DNA from: JAULZV01 sp964401885 | GTDB lineage: Bacteria > Patescibacteriota > Minisyncoccia > Phycocordibacterales > JAACPR01 | Direction: 5' to 3' | Assembly: GCA_964401885.1 (NCBI GenBank) | Contig: CAYOAC010000004.1 | Coordinates: forward strand, 1-40,454 | DNA length: 40,454 bases | Part shown: positions 1 through 8,614 of the stretch, one piece after another | Layout of the letters: the number at the start of each line of letters is the position of its first letter | Position numbering within the stretch: the stretch's first letter is position 1 | Notes under the pieces: generated by a model | What the model was told of the DNA's origin: nothing | The model's database searches: none | Seen by the model: the letters and a program-made list of their open reading frames with translations, nothing else | Made by a program: the position numbers and the translations under genes

Positions 1-11
1 TCATATCTTTT

Positions 12-761
12 TTATTTAACCTTAACAAAAAAATCATCACAGACAATTCTTGCAACATATCTGTATCCCTTTTTTTCTAAAAATTTTCTTAATTTATTAT
101 CACCAAGTTCAGAACCTAATCTTTTCCCAATTAAAGGTATTTTATTAAAACCTAAATCATTCTCTATGCCGATGAGTTCTATATTTACTTCATCAAAGTT
201 TATACTTTTTAAAACATTCATCTCATATCCTTCCACATCTATTGATAAATAATTAATTTTATTTATTTTTTCTTTTCTTAATAAATCAGATAGTTTGATT
301 TGTTCAACTTCTATTTTTTGAGATTTTGATTTTACTTTGTTAAAGCCTTCTACTCCAGACAAACCATGTTCTTCTTCATTTGCCTCTATAAAAGATATTG
401 TTTTGTTTTCTGGTCCAATTACATAATTTAGACATGGAGTTTTTCTTATTGAAGGCCAAAGATCTCTAAGAGATTTTTGGGGCTCTATCGCTATTCCGTC
501 CCATCCATTTGATTCTAAAAGATATGTGTTGCTACAAACTATAGGGTGATTTGCTCCAATATCAACAAAAAAACCTGATTGTCTATTTTTAAATATTTTT
601 TCTAAAACAAAATTATCTTGCCCGAATTGACTGTAGAATTTTTTTGAATTTAGATTTTGAGGGTTATTTTCAATATGGAGAGAATAATTATTGGTATATA
701 TCTTTAATACAATAGCCATTATCTTTTTCCAGAAGTATTTAATGTGTTTTTTTATATTCAT
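12..761 (-). CDS. FkbM-family SAM-dependent methyltransferase
   Basis: The 249-aa product has an FkbM-type methyltransferase core. The SAM-binding segment is visible as FFVDIGANHPIVCSNTYLLE, preceded by FYSQFGQDNFVLEKIF, and a later KINYLSIDVEGYEMNVL segment matches the family's conserved acidic motif. FkbM enzymes O-methylate sugars or other small molecules. Here the neighbours (glycosyltransferase, flippase, O-antigen ligase) suggest methylation of a surface glycan, which is inference. The gene starts 4 bp after the stop of the upstream glycosyltransferase, so they are probably cotranscribed. No signal peptide is seen; the N-terminus has a short hydrophobic basic stretch. Exact substrate cannot be told. 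Confidence 0.85.
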   Translation of the reverse strand: MNIKKHIKYFWKKIMAIVLKIYTNNYSLHIENNPQNLNSKKFYSQFGQDNFVLEKIFKNRQSGFFVDIGANHPIVCSNTYLLESNGWDGIAIEPQKSLRDLWPSIRKTPCLNYVIGPENKTISFIEANEEEHGLSGVEGFNKVKSKSQKIEVEQIKLSDLLRKEKINKINYLSIDVEGYEMNVLKSINFDEVNIELIGIENDLGFNKIPLIGKRLGSELGDNKLRKFLEKKGYRYVARIVCDDFFVKVK

Positions 762-765
762 AGAA

Positions 766-1821
766 TTATACTTTCATTATTAAATCTTTTAATTTTCTTT
801 CTACAGTTTCAATTGAATAATCATTTTTAATCATAGTTATATTTTTTTCTTTATGTTGTTCTATTATATCTTGATGGTTTAAATAATAAGAAATATTTTC
901 AGCTATTTTATTGTGATCCATAACGTCATGGAATAGGGCAGAATCTTTGAAAACTCCAACAAAAGACATTATATTTGGTAGACATAATGCGCAACCACTT
1001 AACGCCGCATCATATACCGCAACACATTGCCCTTCATCAAAAGAAGAATTTAGATAGATAAGATTTTTGTTTAGTTCTTGAACGAGAGATTCATTGGGTA
1101 AAAAACCATGTAAAATAAAGTCTTTTTTATATTTAGAATTTTCAATAATTTCTTCAACATTTTTATCATGCATTTTTCCGACAATGTTTAACTTTATTTC
1201 AGGAAATTTTTCTTTTACAATTTCAAAAGCTTTTATTATTGTTGGTAAATTTTTCTTTTCAGTTATATTTCCAAAATAAACTAAATCTTTTCTTTCTGTA
1301 TTATTATCTATTATTTTGAAAACATTTTGAGATACTATAAGTGGTACAACAAAAAGTTTTTTTGAAGGTGTGTTTTGTTTTAATAAAAATTCTTTTTCTT
1401 CTTCATTGTTTAGTCTTATCGCGGTAAAAAACTTGTAAACAAAATTTTGAATTTTTTGCTTTAAATCACTTTGTCTTTTGGGTTGAGTGTGTGCCATGAA
1501 AATAGTTCTTCTTGCAAGAAAGGGGATTACAAAAGATTGCCATTCATAACTGTTTACATAAAATACACTATTTTGAAATGAAAATTTTAAAACCAGAGAG
1601 AATAATTGAATTGGGTTTTTATAATCAATAACATTTATATCTTTATCAAAATGAGGGTCATTCATCATATTTTCTTTATTTCCCATTACTATTGCATAAG
1701 GTTTAAAACCTAAATCCTTAGCAACTTTTAAGGCATGCAGATGATAGTTTTCTTCGGGTGCAAATCCATACATGTGTGTGGAGTAGCCCCAAATTATTGA
1801 TATAAATTTTTTATTTTTCAT
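766..1821 (-). CDS. Glycosyltransferase, GT4-like (GT-B fold)
   Basis: The 351-aa protein has the C-terminal Rossmann half of GT4 enzymes. Visible motifs are DLVYFGNITEKKNLPTIIKA (the usual G-x-x-KN hinge), IKLNIVGKM, and FDEGQCVAVYDAALSGCALC, which corresponds to the EGFGLxxLEAxA donor-binding motif with the second acidic residue as Asp. It probably transfers a sugar from a nucleotide donor during surface polysaccharide assembly; donor and acceptor are not deducible. Its start overlaps the end of the flippase gene by 11 bp, indicating translational coupling. The start context is aaataaatATG with no Shine-Dalgarno. Confidence 0.85.
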   Translation of the reverse strand: MKNKKFISIIWGYSTHMYGFAPEENYHLHALKVAKDLGFKPYAIVMGNKENMMNDPHFDKDINVIDYKNPIQLFSLVLKFSFQNSVFYVNSYEWQSFVIPFLARRTIFMAHTQPKRQSDLKQKIQNFVYKFFTAIRLNNEEEKEFLLKQNTPSKKLFVVPLIVSQNVFKIIDNNTERKDLVYFGNITEKKNLPTIIKAFEIVKEKFPEIKLNIVGKMHDKNVEEIIENSKYKKDFILHGFLPNESLVQELNKNLIYLNSSFDEGQCVAVYDAALSGCALCLPNIMSFVGVFKDSALFHDVMDHNKIAENISYYLNHQDIIEQHKEKNITMIKNDYSIETVERKLKDLIMKV

Positions 1822-3133
1822 ATTTATTTGATAATTTATGTTTAATTAAAATAATTATTGGTCCGACAGAATATGATACCAGTGTAGCCCAAGCTGCACC
1901 CGTGAGGCCAATTTGGGGTATAAGTATTAAATTCAATATTATGTTTGTTACTACAGCTAAAAGATTGTAATAGAAAATAGATTTTAAATAAATTGTATTA
2001 GAATAATCATGTAACAATTTAATAATGNNNNNNNNNNCTGCCATAAAATATTTATTTACTCCAGTCATTATAAATAGGCCGACCCCTGACCAGATATATA
2101 TTTGTAGAATTGAGGCCGAATTTACATATTCCATTCCGTACAATGTTTTTGTTATCCAAAAAGAAGCAATCGTAATTGGTATGGAGATTATCACTGAAAT
2201 ACTGAAAAGAAAGACAAAAAGTTTTTTTAATCTACTTTTATAAATAATTTCCCCTGTCTTTTTAGCATTTATTATTGCAGGGAATAGAGAGGAACAAATA
2301 ATTGCTGGAATGAAGTACCATATTTCTGAAAGTTTAACTGCTGCAGCATAAAGTCCAACAGCAGTTTCTCCTAGATAATATTTAATCATTACTTGATCAA
2401 TTTTAAGAAGGATATATCCTGCCGCAGCTGAAAGCATTAATAGATAAGATGAATGTAAGAATGTTTTTGCAATTGTTTTGTCAAAAATCCATTTTTTGAA
2501 ATCCAGATCGCTTTTCTTATAATTATATATATAGAGTAAAGTTCCCATTACATAATCAAGCGCAAAGGCCGCTGTTAGCCAAATGACTCCTTGATCATTT
2601 ACTATAAAAAATATTTTTAAAGAAGAAGTGATAAGAGTTCCTATTATTTGTGCTATTGCATTTCTCTTTGCTTGAACGGTTGCTTGAAAATATGCGGAGA
2701 TAACATTTACTGGTGACCAAATGAAGATTGTGGAATACAAAATAATCAAAACTTTTGTTAAGGGAGAATTTTCTAAAGTTATTGCGAATATTGTTGTTAA
2801 TATAAAAGCTGATATTCCGCCAAAAGATAATAGTCTAAAAGCTGTGCCCAGTAATTTATTTTTATTTTCAGGATGTCTTACAAGATCTCTTGTAAGGATA
2901 TCGTTAATACCAAAGTTTGCTATAAAACTAAAAATTCCAACAAATGCAAAAACATAACTAATTATTCCATAATTTGTCGGCCCCAAATGTCGAGCCATCC
3001 AAATATTTATAAAAAGAGAAATTATCATTAATAATTGACCTGTAAACATCCATCCAGTATTTTTAAAATACTTTTGGAATCCTTCATGAGTCCATTTTTC
3101 TTTGAAATATTCAGTTGATAGGTATTTTTTCAT
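1811..3133 (-). CDS. Polysaccharide flippase, Wzx/MATE-like (contains assembly gap)
   Basis: A multi-pass membrane protein of about 440 aa with the pattern of the polysaccharide-synthesis/MOP flippase family: NTGWMFTGQLLMIISLFINI and WMARHLGPTNYGIISYVFAF at the N-terminus, then repeated hydrophobic helices, ending NIILNLILIPQIGLTGAAWA, a very typical C-terminal segment. It should flip lipid-linked glycan units across the membrane, feeding the divergent O-antigen-ligase-like protein. Ten Ns at 2028-2037 interrupt the gene. The frame is the same on both sides, but the residues at the join, and possibly the true gap length, are unknown. The start has a GGA 6 nt upstream, one of the few Shine-Dalgarno-like sites here. 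Confidence 0.85.
   Translation of the reverse strand: MKKYLSTEYFKEKWTHEGFQKYFKNTGWMFTGQLLMIISLFINIWMARHLGPTNYGIISYVFAFVGIFSFIANFGINDILTRDLVRHPENKNKLLGTAFRLLSFGGISAFILTTIFAITLENSPLTKVLIILYSTIFIWSPVNVISAYFQATVQAKRNAIAQIIGTLITSSLKIFFIVNDQGVIWLTAAFALDYVMGTLLYIYNYKKSDLDFKKWIFDKTIAKTFLHSSYLLMLSAAAGYILLKIDQVMIKYYLGETAVGLYAAAVKLSEIWYFIPAIICSSLFPAIINAKKTGEIIYKSRLKKLFVFLFSISVIISIPITIASFWITKTLYGMEYVNSASILQIYIWSGVGLFIMTGVNKYFMAXXXXIIKLLHDYSNTIYLKSIFYYNLLAVVTNIILNLILIPQIGLTGAAWATLVSYSVGPIIILIKHKLSNKYEK
2028..2037. other. Assembly gap (10 N)
   Basis: Ten undetermined bases inside the flippase gene. A round run of 10 is a common scaffolding placeholder, so the true distance may differ. The protein on either side continues in the same frame. 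Confidence 0.95.
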
Positions 3134-3172
3134 TTGTATTCCTTTTTACTATATGCTAAAAATACTACACAT

Positions 3173-5308
3173 ATGACAAAACACAATATCTGGAGTATAT
3201 CCATTACTGGTCTTTTATTCGCATTATTATTTACACCGCTTATAGTTTCTTCTAGTTTATACTTTCCTTACATAACAGGAAAATTTTTCGCTTTTAGAAT
3301 TATCATAACGATTACCCTTATATTATGGGGAATTTTAATTTTAAAAAATCAAGAATTTCTCCCTAAAAAAAGTTATATTATATTTGTAACAGGAATTTTT
3401 TTGTTGTGGGTCGCTATATCAAACTTTTTTGGTGTCGAAGTAAAGAATAGCTTCTTCTCAAATTACGAGCGTATGGAAGGTTGGTTTACTCATTTATACC
3501 TATTTGTATATTTAGTTATCTTGTCTTCTGTGCTTCAAACTGAAAAAATATGGAATTGGTTTCTAGGAACTTCTGTTCTTGTCGGTAACATAGTTGCTTT
3601 GTCGGCCGTTTTTGATAGGGAATCAAGAACTCAAATAATTTTGGGTAACTCTACTTATGTAGCTATTTACATGCTCCTTAATTTCTTTTTTGTAGCACTT
3701 TTAATTTATAAATTATATAAAAAGAGAATAGAGGATATAGTTATTAAATATGCAGGATTTGTTTATTTGGTATCTTCAATGATTCTTTTTGTTTATGTAA
3801 TTTTTAAAACTCAAACAAGAGGAACTATTTTGGCTCTTATTTTTTCAACAATGCTTTTCTTTATTCTTTGTGCTATCTCTTATTGGAAAAACAAAGTTGT
3901 AAGAATGGTGACCCTTTCTCTGTTTATTTTATCTGTCGCAGGTTCAGTATTGTTTTGGCAAAATCGCGGTGCTTCATTTATTCAAAATAATCCATCTTTA
4001 CTTAGAATAGCAACAATATCTGCTAACGAAGGTACAGGTAAAGCAAGATTGATTAATTGGGGGATTGCTTTTGAAGGTATCAAAGAAAAACCTGTTTTTG
4101 GTTGGGGACAAGAAAATTACACCTATGTATTTGCACAAAAATATGACCCGCATATGTATGCACAAGAACCTTGGTTTGATAGGACACATAATGCTTTTAT
4201 TGATTGGGCAGTTCAAAATGGTATTCCTGCGCTTATTCTATATTTGTTAATATTTGTTTCTGCTGTTTATGTAATTAAAAAATCAACTTCATTGGCGAGA
4301 GTTGAAAAGAATTTATTAATAGCCCTGTTGATGGGATATATCATTCATAATATCTTTGTGTTTGATAATTATTCTAGTTATTTATTATTCTTCACTGTGC
4401 TTGCTTTTATTGTTTTTCACAGTCAAAAACCAAAATTTGAAATAAATTGTGATGAAAAAACAAAACAATTGTCACTTATGGTTATTGCATTGTTATTTAT
4501 AATTCTTTCTGTTTTTACAATTATAAAACCTATGATTGTGGGAAATGATCTTATTGATGCTTTATCTCAAAAAGATGGAAACGAAATTATGAAAATTTAT
4601 AAAAGTATCTTTGATAAAAATACTTTTGGTAGTACAGAGGCATCAATTCGATATCTAGCTGATGTAAATTTGTTTTTACAAGTTGATAATGTTGAATTTA
4701 AAAATAAATATATCGAATCGGCAAGAAAAGTTGGTGAAGATTTAACAAAAAATTCTAATGATGTTAGAAAATTGGAAACATACGGAACTTTTTTGCTACA
4801 AATAGGTGATGTTAAAAAAGCTATTGAGGTTTTAGAAAAAGCTCAAAAACTTGCACCTAATAGACATAATAATCTTTACACTTTAGGTATTGCTTATATG
4901 AACATTGGTGAGAAAGAAAAAGGGAAAGAAGTTTTTAAGCACGCATATGAAATTCTTCCAGAAAATATGAAAGCAAAAACATATTATGGTGCAGTTCTTT
5001 TGATGATAGGAGATAAGAGTGGGCAGGAACTTATAAAAGATTATTCTTATCAAGATCCTTTCTTCTTAAATGTTTTTGCTAACCTAAAGCAATATAAAGA
5101 AGTTATAAAAATTAGAGAGCAAATGAAAAAAGATGATCCTACTGATTATCAAAATCAAGTTTCATTAGCCGTTGCATATAGTCTGGATGGTCAAAAATTA
5201 AAAGCAATTCAAATTATAACTGAGGTACAAAAAGCTATTCCTGAATTTAAAGGACAAGGGGACTATCTTATTAAAGAAATTCAAGCTGGAAGAAAAATTT
5301 CTAAATAG
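3173..5308 (+). CDS. O-antigen ligase / polymerase-like membrane protein with TPR tail
   Basis: The 711-aa protein has about 11 N-terminal transmembrane helices (residues roughly 10-420) and a soluble C-terminus. The Wzy_C/O-antigen ligase signature is visible: FKTQTRGTILALIFS and then VFGWGQENY with FDRTHNAFIDWAVQNGIPAL. The tail contains tetratricopeptide-type units (ETYGTFLLQIGDVKKAIEVL, NLYTLGIAYMNIGEKEKG). Family members ligate or polymerise glycans on the outer face of the membrane; the TPR may bind partner proteins. It is divergent from the flippase operon. I chose the ATG at 3173 (MTKHNIW) over an upstream in-frame TTG at 3134, which lies beside the flippase start. A hairpin terminator follows at 5390-5417. 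Confidence 0.85.
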   Translation: MTKHNIWSISITGLLFALLFTPLIVSSSLYFPYITGKFFAFRIIITITLILWGILILKNQEFLPKKSYIIFVTGIFLLWVAISNFFGVEVKNSFFSNYERMEGWFTHLYLFVYLVILSSVLQTEKIWNWFLGTSVLVGNIVALSAVFDRESRTQIILGNSTYVAIYMLLNFFFVALLIYKLYKKRIEDIVIKYAGFVYLVSSMILFVYVIFKTQTRGTILALIFSTMLFFILCAISYWKNKVVRMVTLSLFILSVAGSVLFWQNRGASFIQNNPSLLRIATISANEGTGKARLINWGIAFEGIKEKPVFGWGQENYTYVFAQKYDPHMYAQEPWFDRTHNAFIDWAVQNGIPALILYLLIFVSAVYVIKKSTSLARVEKNLLIALLMGYIIHNIFVFDNYSSYLLFFTVLAFIVFHSQKPKFEINCDEKTKQLSLMVIALLFIILSVFTIIKPMIVGNDLIDALSQKDGNEIMKIYKSIFDKNTFGSTEASIRYLADVNLFLQVDNVEFKNKYIESARKVGEDLTKNSNDVRKLETYGTFLLQIGDVKKAIEVLEKAQKLAPNRHNNLYTLGIAYMNIGEKEKGKEVFKHAYEILPENMKAKTYYGAVLLMIGDKSGQELIKDYSYQDPFFLNVFANLKQYKEVIKIREQMKKDDPTDYQNQVSLAVAYSLDGQKLKAIQIITEVQKAIPEFKGQGDYLIKEIQAGRKISK

Positions 5309-5372
5309 ATAATATTTAGTCTTGCTTTATTCTAAATGTGTGATACAGTATTTGAGTGAGTGTTGATATATT

Positions 5373-5470
5373 CAACTCCACGAATGTCTATAAAAAACCA
5401 CCGCAAGGTGGTTTTTTAATTTTATATAAACTCTGTGGAGTATCGGATGACAACTCCAAGTGAATGCCTA
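5373..5470. repeat. Imperfect direct repeat (two copies of about 20 bp)
   Basis: caactccacgaatgtctat (5373-5391) is echoed by caactccaagtgaatgcctat (5450-5470). The first copy abuts the terminator; the second lies in the loop of the inverted repeat at 5432-5496. Meaning unknown. Confidence 0.5.
5390..5417 (+). terminator. Rho-independent terminator after the O-antigen ligase-like gene
   Basis: A-run, then ccacc, loop gcaa, ggtgg and a T6 run, giving a stem of aaaaaaccacc paired with ggtggtttttt. It lies about 80 bp after the stop at 5308. Confidence 0.85.
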
Positions 5471-5496
5471 TGTGAGCGCAGCCGATACTCCACAGA
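5432..5496. repeat. 15-bp perfect inverted repeat with 35-nt loop
   Basis: The arm tctgtggagtatcgg (5432-5446) pairs perfectly with ccgatactccacaga (5482-5496). The element is clearly more GC-rich than the surrounding sequence. No T-run follows, so it is not an ordinary terminator. It could be a small structured RNA, a protein-binding palindrome or a dispersed repeat. Confidence 0.7.
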
Positions 5497-5499
5497 ATT

Positions 5500-5869
5500 T
5501 GTACTGTTTTAATTATAGTGTATTTAACTTAAATAACAAATTATTTATGATTTTTTTGTTGTTATTGCGAAGTATTTTTAAAATTAATTCTTAAACATAT
5601 AGATTAATAAAATTAAAGTAAAAAGTATTTTCAATAAATAAAAAAAGTTTGTAAATAAAATTTTTAGAAAAAATAAAAAAATAACTTATAAATAAAAACA
5701 AAAATATAAAAATAAAATTTATTTTTATAAAAAATTTTTTTTAAAAAATAAAAATAAAAAAAATATTTTTTTTAGTTATCCACAAAATATTTTTATAAAA
5801 AATTGTTTTAATTTTTTTATGAGAGAAAATAATAGTAGGTAATAATTAATTCAAGTCGAAATTATTACT
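5500..5869. other. Extremely AT-rich gene-free spacer with one DnaA-box match
   Basis: About 370 bp of near-homogeneous A/T runs with no plausible coding sequence. One perfect match to the DnaA box TTATCCACA lies at 5776-5784. An AT-rich unwinding-like tract, a DnaA box, and the change from minus-strand genes (left of 3133) to plus-strand genes (right) are compatible with a replication origin, but a single box is weak evidence and dnaA is not in the window. Confidence 0.4.
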
Positions 5870-5875
5870 TATAAT
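5870..5875 (+). promoter_or_regulatory. -10 box for the histone-like gene
   Basis: TATAAT at 5870-5875, about 24 nt before the ATG at 5900, implying a 5' leader of roughly 17 nt. No convincing -35. Confidence 0.5.
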
Positions 5876-5899
5876 TATAGGTAATTATTTTTCAAAAAA

Positions 5900-6022
5900 A
5901 TGCCAGCAAAAAAGAAAGCAGTAAAAAAAGTTGCTAAAAAAGCAGTGAAGAAAGCTGTTAAAAAAGTAGCTAAAAAAGCTGTTAAAAAAGTAGCAAAGAA
6001 AAAAGTTGCAAAACGAAAATAG
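5900..6022 (+). CDS. Small lysine/alanine-rich histone H1-like protein
   Basis: A 40-aa ORF starting MPAKKKAVKKVAKKAVKK and continuing with the same KKAVKKVA units to VAKRK at the end. Nearly every residue is Lys, Ala or Val. This matches the C-terminal-tail type of bacterial histone H1-like proteins (Hc1/Hc2-like, AlgP-like), which bind DNA nonspecifically by charge. It is free-standing: -10 box at 5870-5875 and a perfect 12-bp terminator hairpin at 6031-6057. Its position beside the AT-rich spacer invites a nucleoid role, but that is inference. A minus-strand ORF over the same bases is a shadow of the repeats. Confidence 0.8.
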   Translation: MPAKKKAVKKVAKKAVKKAVKKVAKKAVKKVAKKKVAKRK

Positions 6023-6030
6023 TCTTTGAG

Positions 6031-6057
6031 AAAAACCCGCGCAGAGCGCGGGTTTTT
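6031..6057 (+). terminator. Rho-independent terminator after the histone-like gene
   Basis: Perfect 12-bp stem aaaaacccgcgc (6031-6042), loop aga, gcgcgggttttt (6046-6057). Symmetric, so it could work in both directions. Confidence 0.9.
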
Positions 6058-6073
6058 CAATATATGTGAATTA

Positions 6074-6082
6074 TGCTATATT
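6074..6082 (+). promoter_or_regulatory. Extended -10 promoter of secA, leaderless geometry
   Basis: TGCTATATT: extended -10 with TATATT at 6077-6082. The ATG at 6089 lies 7 nt after the last base, where transcription would start. Confidence 0.6.
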
Positions 6083-6088
6083 TGGGCA

Positions 6089-8596
6089 ATGAAATTTTTA
6101 AGTAATATTTTTGCCGATCAAAATACAAAGACTCTTCGTAAATACTATCCTCTCGTTGAGAAGGCTAATAGTTTTGAAGTTGAATTAGAAAAACTATCAG
6201 ATGATGAATTGAAGAAAAAAACCCCTTACTTTAAGGATCTTTTGAGATCAGGAAAAACTGTAGATGACATATTACCAGAAGCTTTTGCTGTTGTTAGAGA
6301 AACTTCCAAAAGACTTTCAGGAGAAAGACATTACGATGTTCAATTAATTGGGGGAATGATTATCCATGATGGTAAAATTGCTGAGATGAGAACAGGAGAA
6401 GGAAAAACTCTTGTTGCAACTTTACCTGCATATCTTAATGCTTTAGCAGGTGAAGGCGTTCACGTTGTAACTGTTAATGATTATCTTGCTAAAAGAGACT
6501 CTGTTTGGATGGGGCAGATTTATGATTTTTTGGGTTTGTCAGTTGCTGTTATCAATGGTGATCAATCATTTAAATATTCTTCTAAAAAAGAAACAGAAGA
6601 AATTGATGAAGAAAGAGATCAAGAGGGTTCTTATAATGTTATTGATGATTTTTTAATCCCTGTTTCAAGAGTTGAAGCATATCGTGCAGATATTATCTAT
6701 GGTACTAATAGTCAATTTGGTTTTGATTATTTAAGAGACAATATTGAATATGATAAAAATAATATTCGACAAACACATCATTCATTCGCAATCGTTGATG
6801 AAATAGATTCAATATTAATTGATGAAGCACGAACTCCTCTTATTATTTCTGCTCCTTCTACCGATGCAGAAAATTTATATAAAGTTTTTAATCAAATAGT
6901 TGCCGATTTTAAAAAAGATGAAGATTTTACTGTTGAAGAAAAACACAAAGCTGTTCATCTTACAGACAAAGGTATTGAAAAAGCAGAAAAAGCTCTCGGT
7001 GTTGAAAATATTTATACAGAAAAAGGTGTGAAATATGTTCATCATCTAGAAACAGCTGTAAAAGCTCTCGCGCTTTATAGAAATAATAAAGAATATGTTG
7101 TTAGAGAAAATAAAGTGATTATAGTTGATGAATTTACTGGTAGACTTCAGCCGGGGAGAAGATGGTCTGACGGAATTCATCAAGCTATTGAAGCAAAAGA
7201 AGGAACAACTATTGAACAAGAGTCTAAAACTTACGCATCTATAACATATCAAAATTATTTTAAGATGTATAAAAAATTATCTGGTATGACTGGTACCGCA
7301 ATGACATCTTCGGAAGAATTTTTTAAGGTGTATCAACTCGATACTGTTGTTGTCCCTACACACAGACCGATTCAAAGACTTGATAAAGATGATTTAATTT
7401 TTCAAACAGAAGAAGGAAAGTTCAAAGCTATTACTCAAAAGATAAAAGAATTAAATTCAAAAGGACAACCTGTTCTTATTGGTACTGTATCAATTGAAAA
7501 AAACGAAATGCTTTCTTCATTTTTAAACAAAGAAGGGATAAAGCACGAAGTATTGAATGCTAAAAATCATGAAGAAGAAGGAAATATTATCGCTCGAGCA
7601 GGTCATAAAGGTGCGGTGACAATTGCAACCAACATGGCAGGACGAGGAGTAGACATTAAACTTGGTGGTATTCCTTTTAATCATGATGCTTATGAAGAGG
7701 TAAAATCTAATGGTGGTATGTTTGTTATCGGAACTGAAAGACATGAAGCTAGACGAATCGACAATCAGCTTCGAGGACGTTCAGGAAGACAAGGTGATCC
7801 AGGAGAAACACAATTCTATGTGTCTATGTCTGACGATTTGATGAGAATTTTTTCAACCGATCTTGTAAAGAGAATGATGGGGAAAATGGGGATACCTGAA
7901 GATCAGCCAATTCAAAATAAAATAATTACACGATCTCTTGAAAGTGCTCAAGAAAAAATTGAAGGAATAAACTTTGACCAAAGAAAACAATTACTTTCAT
8001 ATGATAATGTTTTGAATACACAAAGAGATTCATTATATAAAAGAAGAAGAGCTATTCTTATTGGTGAAGAAAAAGATATCTTGTCTGAATTAAATCAATT
8101 AACAGCTCTTAGCTCAGAAATTAATTCTAATATTCAACAAAAAATTACAGAAATAGGTCAAACTAATTTTTTGCAACTTTTCAGAAGATTTTTATTGCAA
8201 AGTATCGATGTATTTTGGATTGATCATCTTGAAGCGATGTCATATGTTCGCTCTGCTGTTGCACTTAGAGCTTATGGTCAAAGAGACCCTTTAATTGAAT
8301 ATCAGAAAGAGGGTAGAATAATGTTTGATGGTTTGAGGAAAGCTATCTCTGAAAGAGTTTTATCTCTAATAAGTAATATTGATGAACAGGCCTTTAAAAA
8401 GGAAGAAGAAAGGGTGAGACAGGCTATGCTTCAAGCTCAAAAAACCGTTGGAAACGATATCGGTGGTTTGATAGTTGAATCTAATGAGTATGGAAGAAAT
8501 GATATCGTAACTATAGTTAAAAATGGTGAAGAGAAAAGCATTAAATTTAAAAAAGCACAGGACCTACTTTCTGATGGTTGGGAAATAAAAAAATAA
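6089..8596 (+). CDS. secA: Preprotein translocase ATPase SecA
   Basis: SecA drives Sec-dependent protein export at the inner membrane. The 835-aa product has Walker A in MRTGEGKTLVA (about residues 100-110), VNDYLAKRDS, FGFDYLRDN, DEIDSILIDEARTPL (DEAD motif and preprotein-binding region), SGMTGTA, TNMAGRGVDIKLGG and QLRGRSGRQGDPG in the second helicase domain, followed by helical scaffold and wing regions. It ends LLSDGWEIKK and lacks the C-terminal Cys-rich zinc/SecB-binding tail of E. coli SecA. I placed the start at 6089 (MKFLSNIFADQN) because an in-frame upstream extension lies inside the preceding terminator and the -10 box fits this ATG. It is unaccompanied by other sec genes here. Confidence 0.97.
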   Translation: MKFLSNIFADQNTKTLRKYYPLVEKANSFEVELEKLSDDELKKKTPYFKDLLRSGKTVDDILPEAFAVVRETSKRLSGERHYDVQLIGGMIIHDGKIAEMRTGEGKTLVATLPAYLNALAGEGVHVVTVNDYLAKRDSVWMGQIYDFLGLSVAVINGDQSFKYSSKKETEEIDEERDQEGSYNVIDDFLIPVSRVEAYRADIIYGTNSQFGFDYLRDNIEYDKNNIRQTHHSFAIVDEIDSILIDEARTPLIISAPSTDAENLYKVFNQIVADFKKDEDFTVEEKHKAVHLTDKGIEKAEKALGVENIYTEKGVKYVHHLETAVKALALYRNNKEYVVRENKVIIVDEFTGRLQPGRRWSDGIHQAIEAKEGTTIEQESKTYASITYQNYFKMYKKLSGMTGTAMTSSEEFFKVYQLDTVVVPTHRPIQRLDKDDLIFQTEEGKFKAITQKIKELNSKGQPVLIGTVSIEKNEMLSSFLNKEGIKHEVLNAKNHEEEGNIIARAGHKGAVTIATNMAGRGVDIKLGGIPFNHDAYEEVKSNGGMFVIGTERHEARRIDNQLRGRSGRQGDPGETQFYVSMSDDLMRIFSTDLVKRMMGKMGIPEDQPIQNKIITRSLESAQEKIEGINFDQRKQLLSYDNVLNTQRDSLYKRRRAILIGEEKDILSELNQLTALSSEINSNIQQKITEIGQTNFLQLFRRFLLQSIDVFWIDHLEAMSYVRSAVALRAYGQRDPLIEYQKEGRIMFDGLRKAISERVLSLISNIDEQAFKKEEERVRQAMLQAQKTVGNDIGGLIVESNEYGRNDIVTIVKNGEEKSIKFKKAQDLLSDGWEIKK

Positions 8597-8600
8597 GAGT

Positions 8601-8606
8601 TATTAT
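8601..8606 (+). promoter_or_regulatory. -10 box upstream of the bactofilin-like gene
   Basis: TATTAT ending 8 nt before the ATG at 8615. A nearby aggag lies only 1 nt from the ATG, too close to act as a Shine-Dalgarno. Confidence 0.45.
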
Positions 8607-8614
8607 ATAGGAGT

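Noticed and set aside
5875..6060. Minus-strand Phe/Ala-rich ORF
   Set aside because: Mirror image of the Lys/Ala codon repeats of the histone-like gene on the plus strand.
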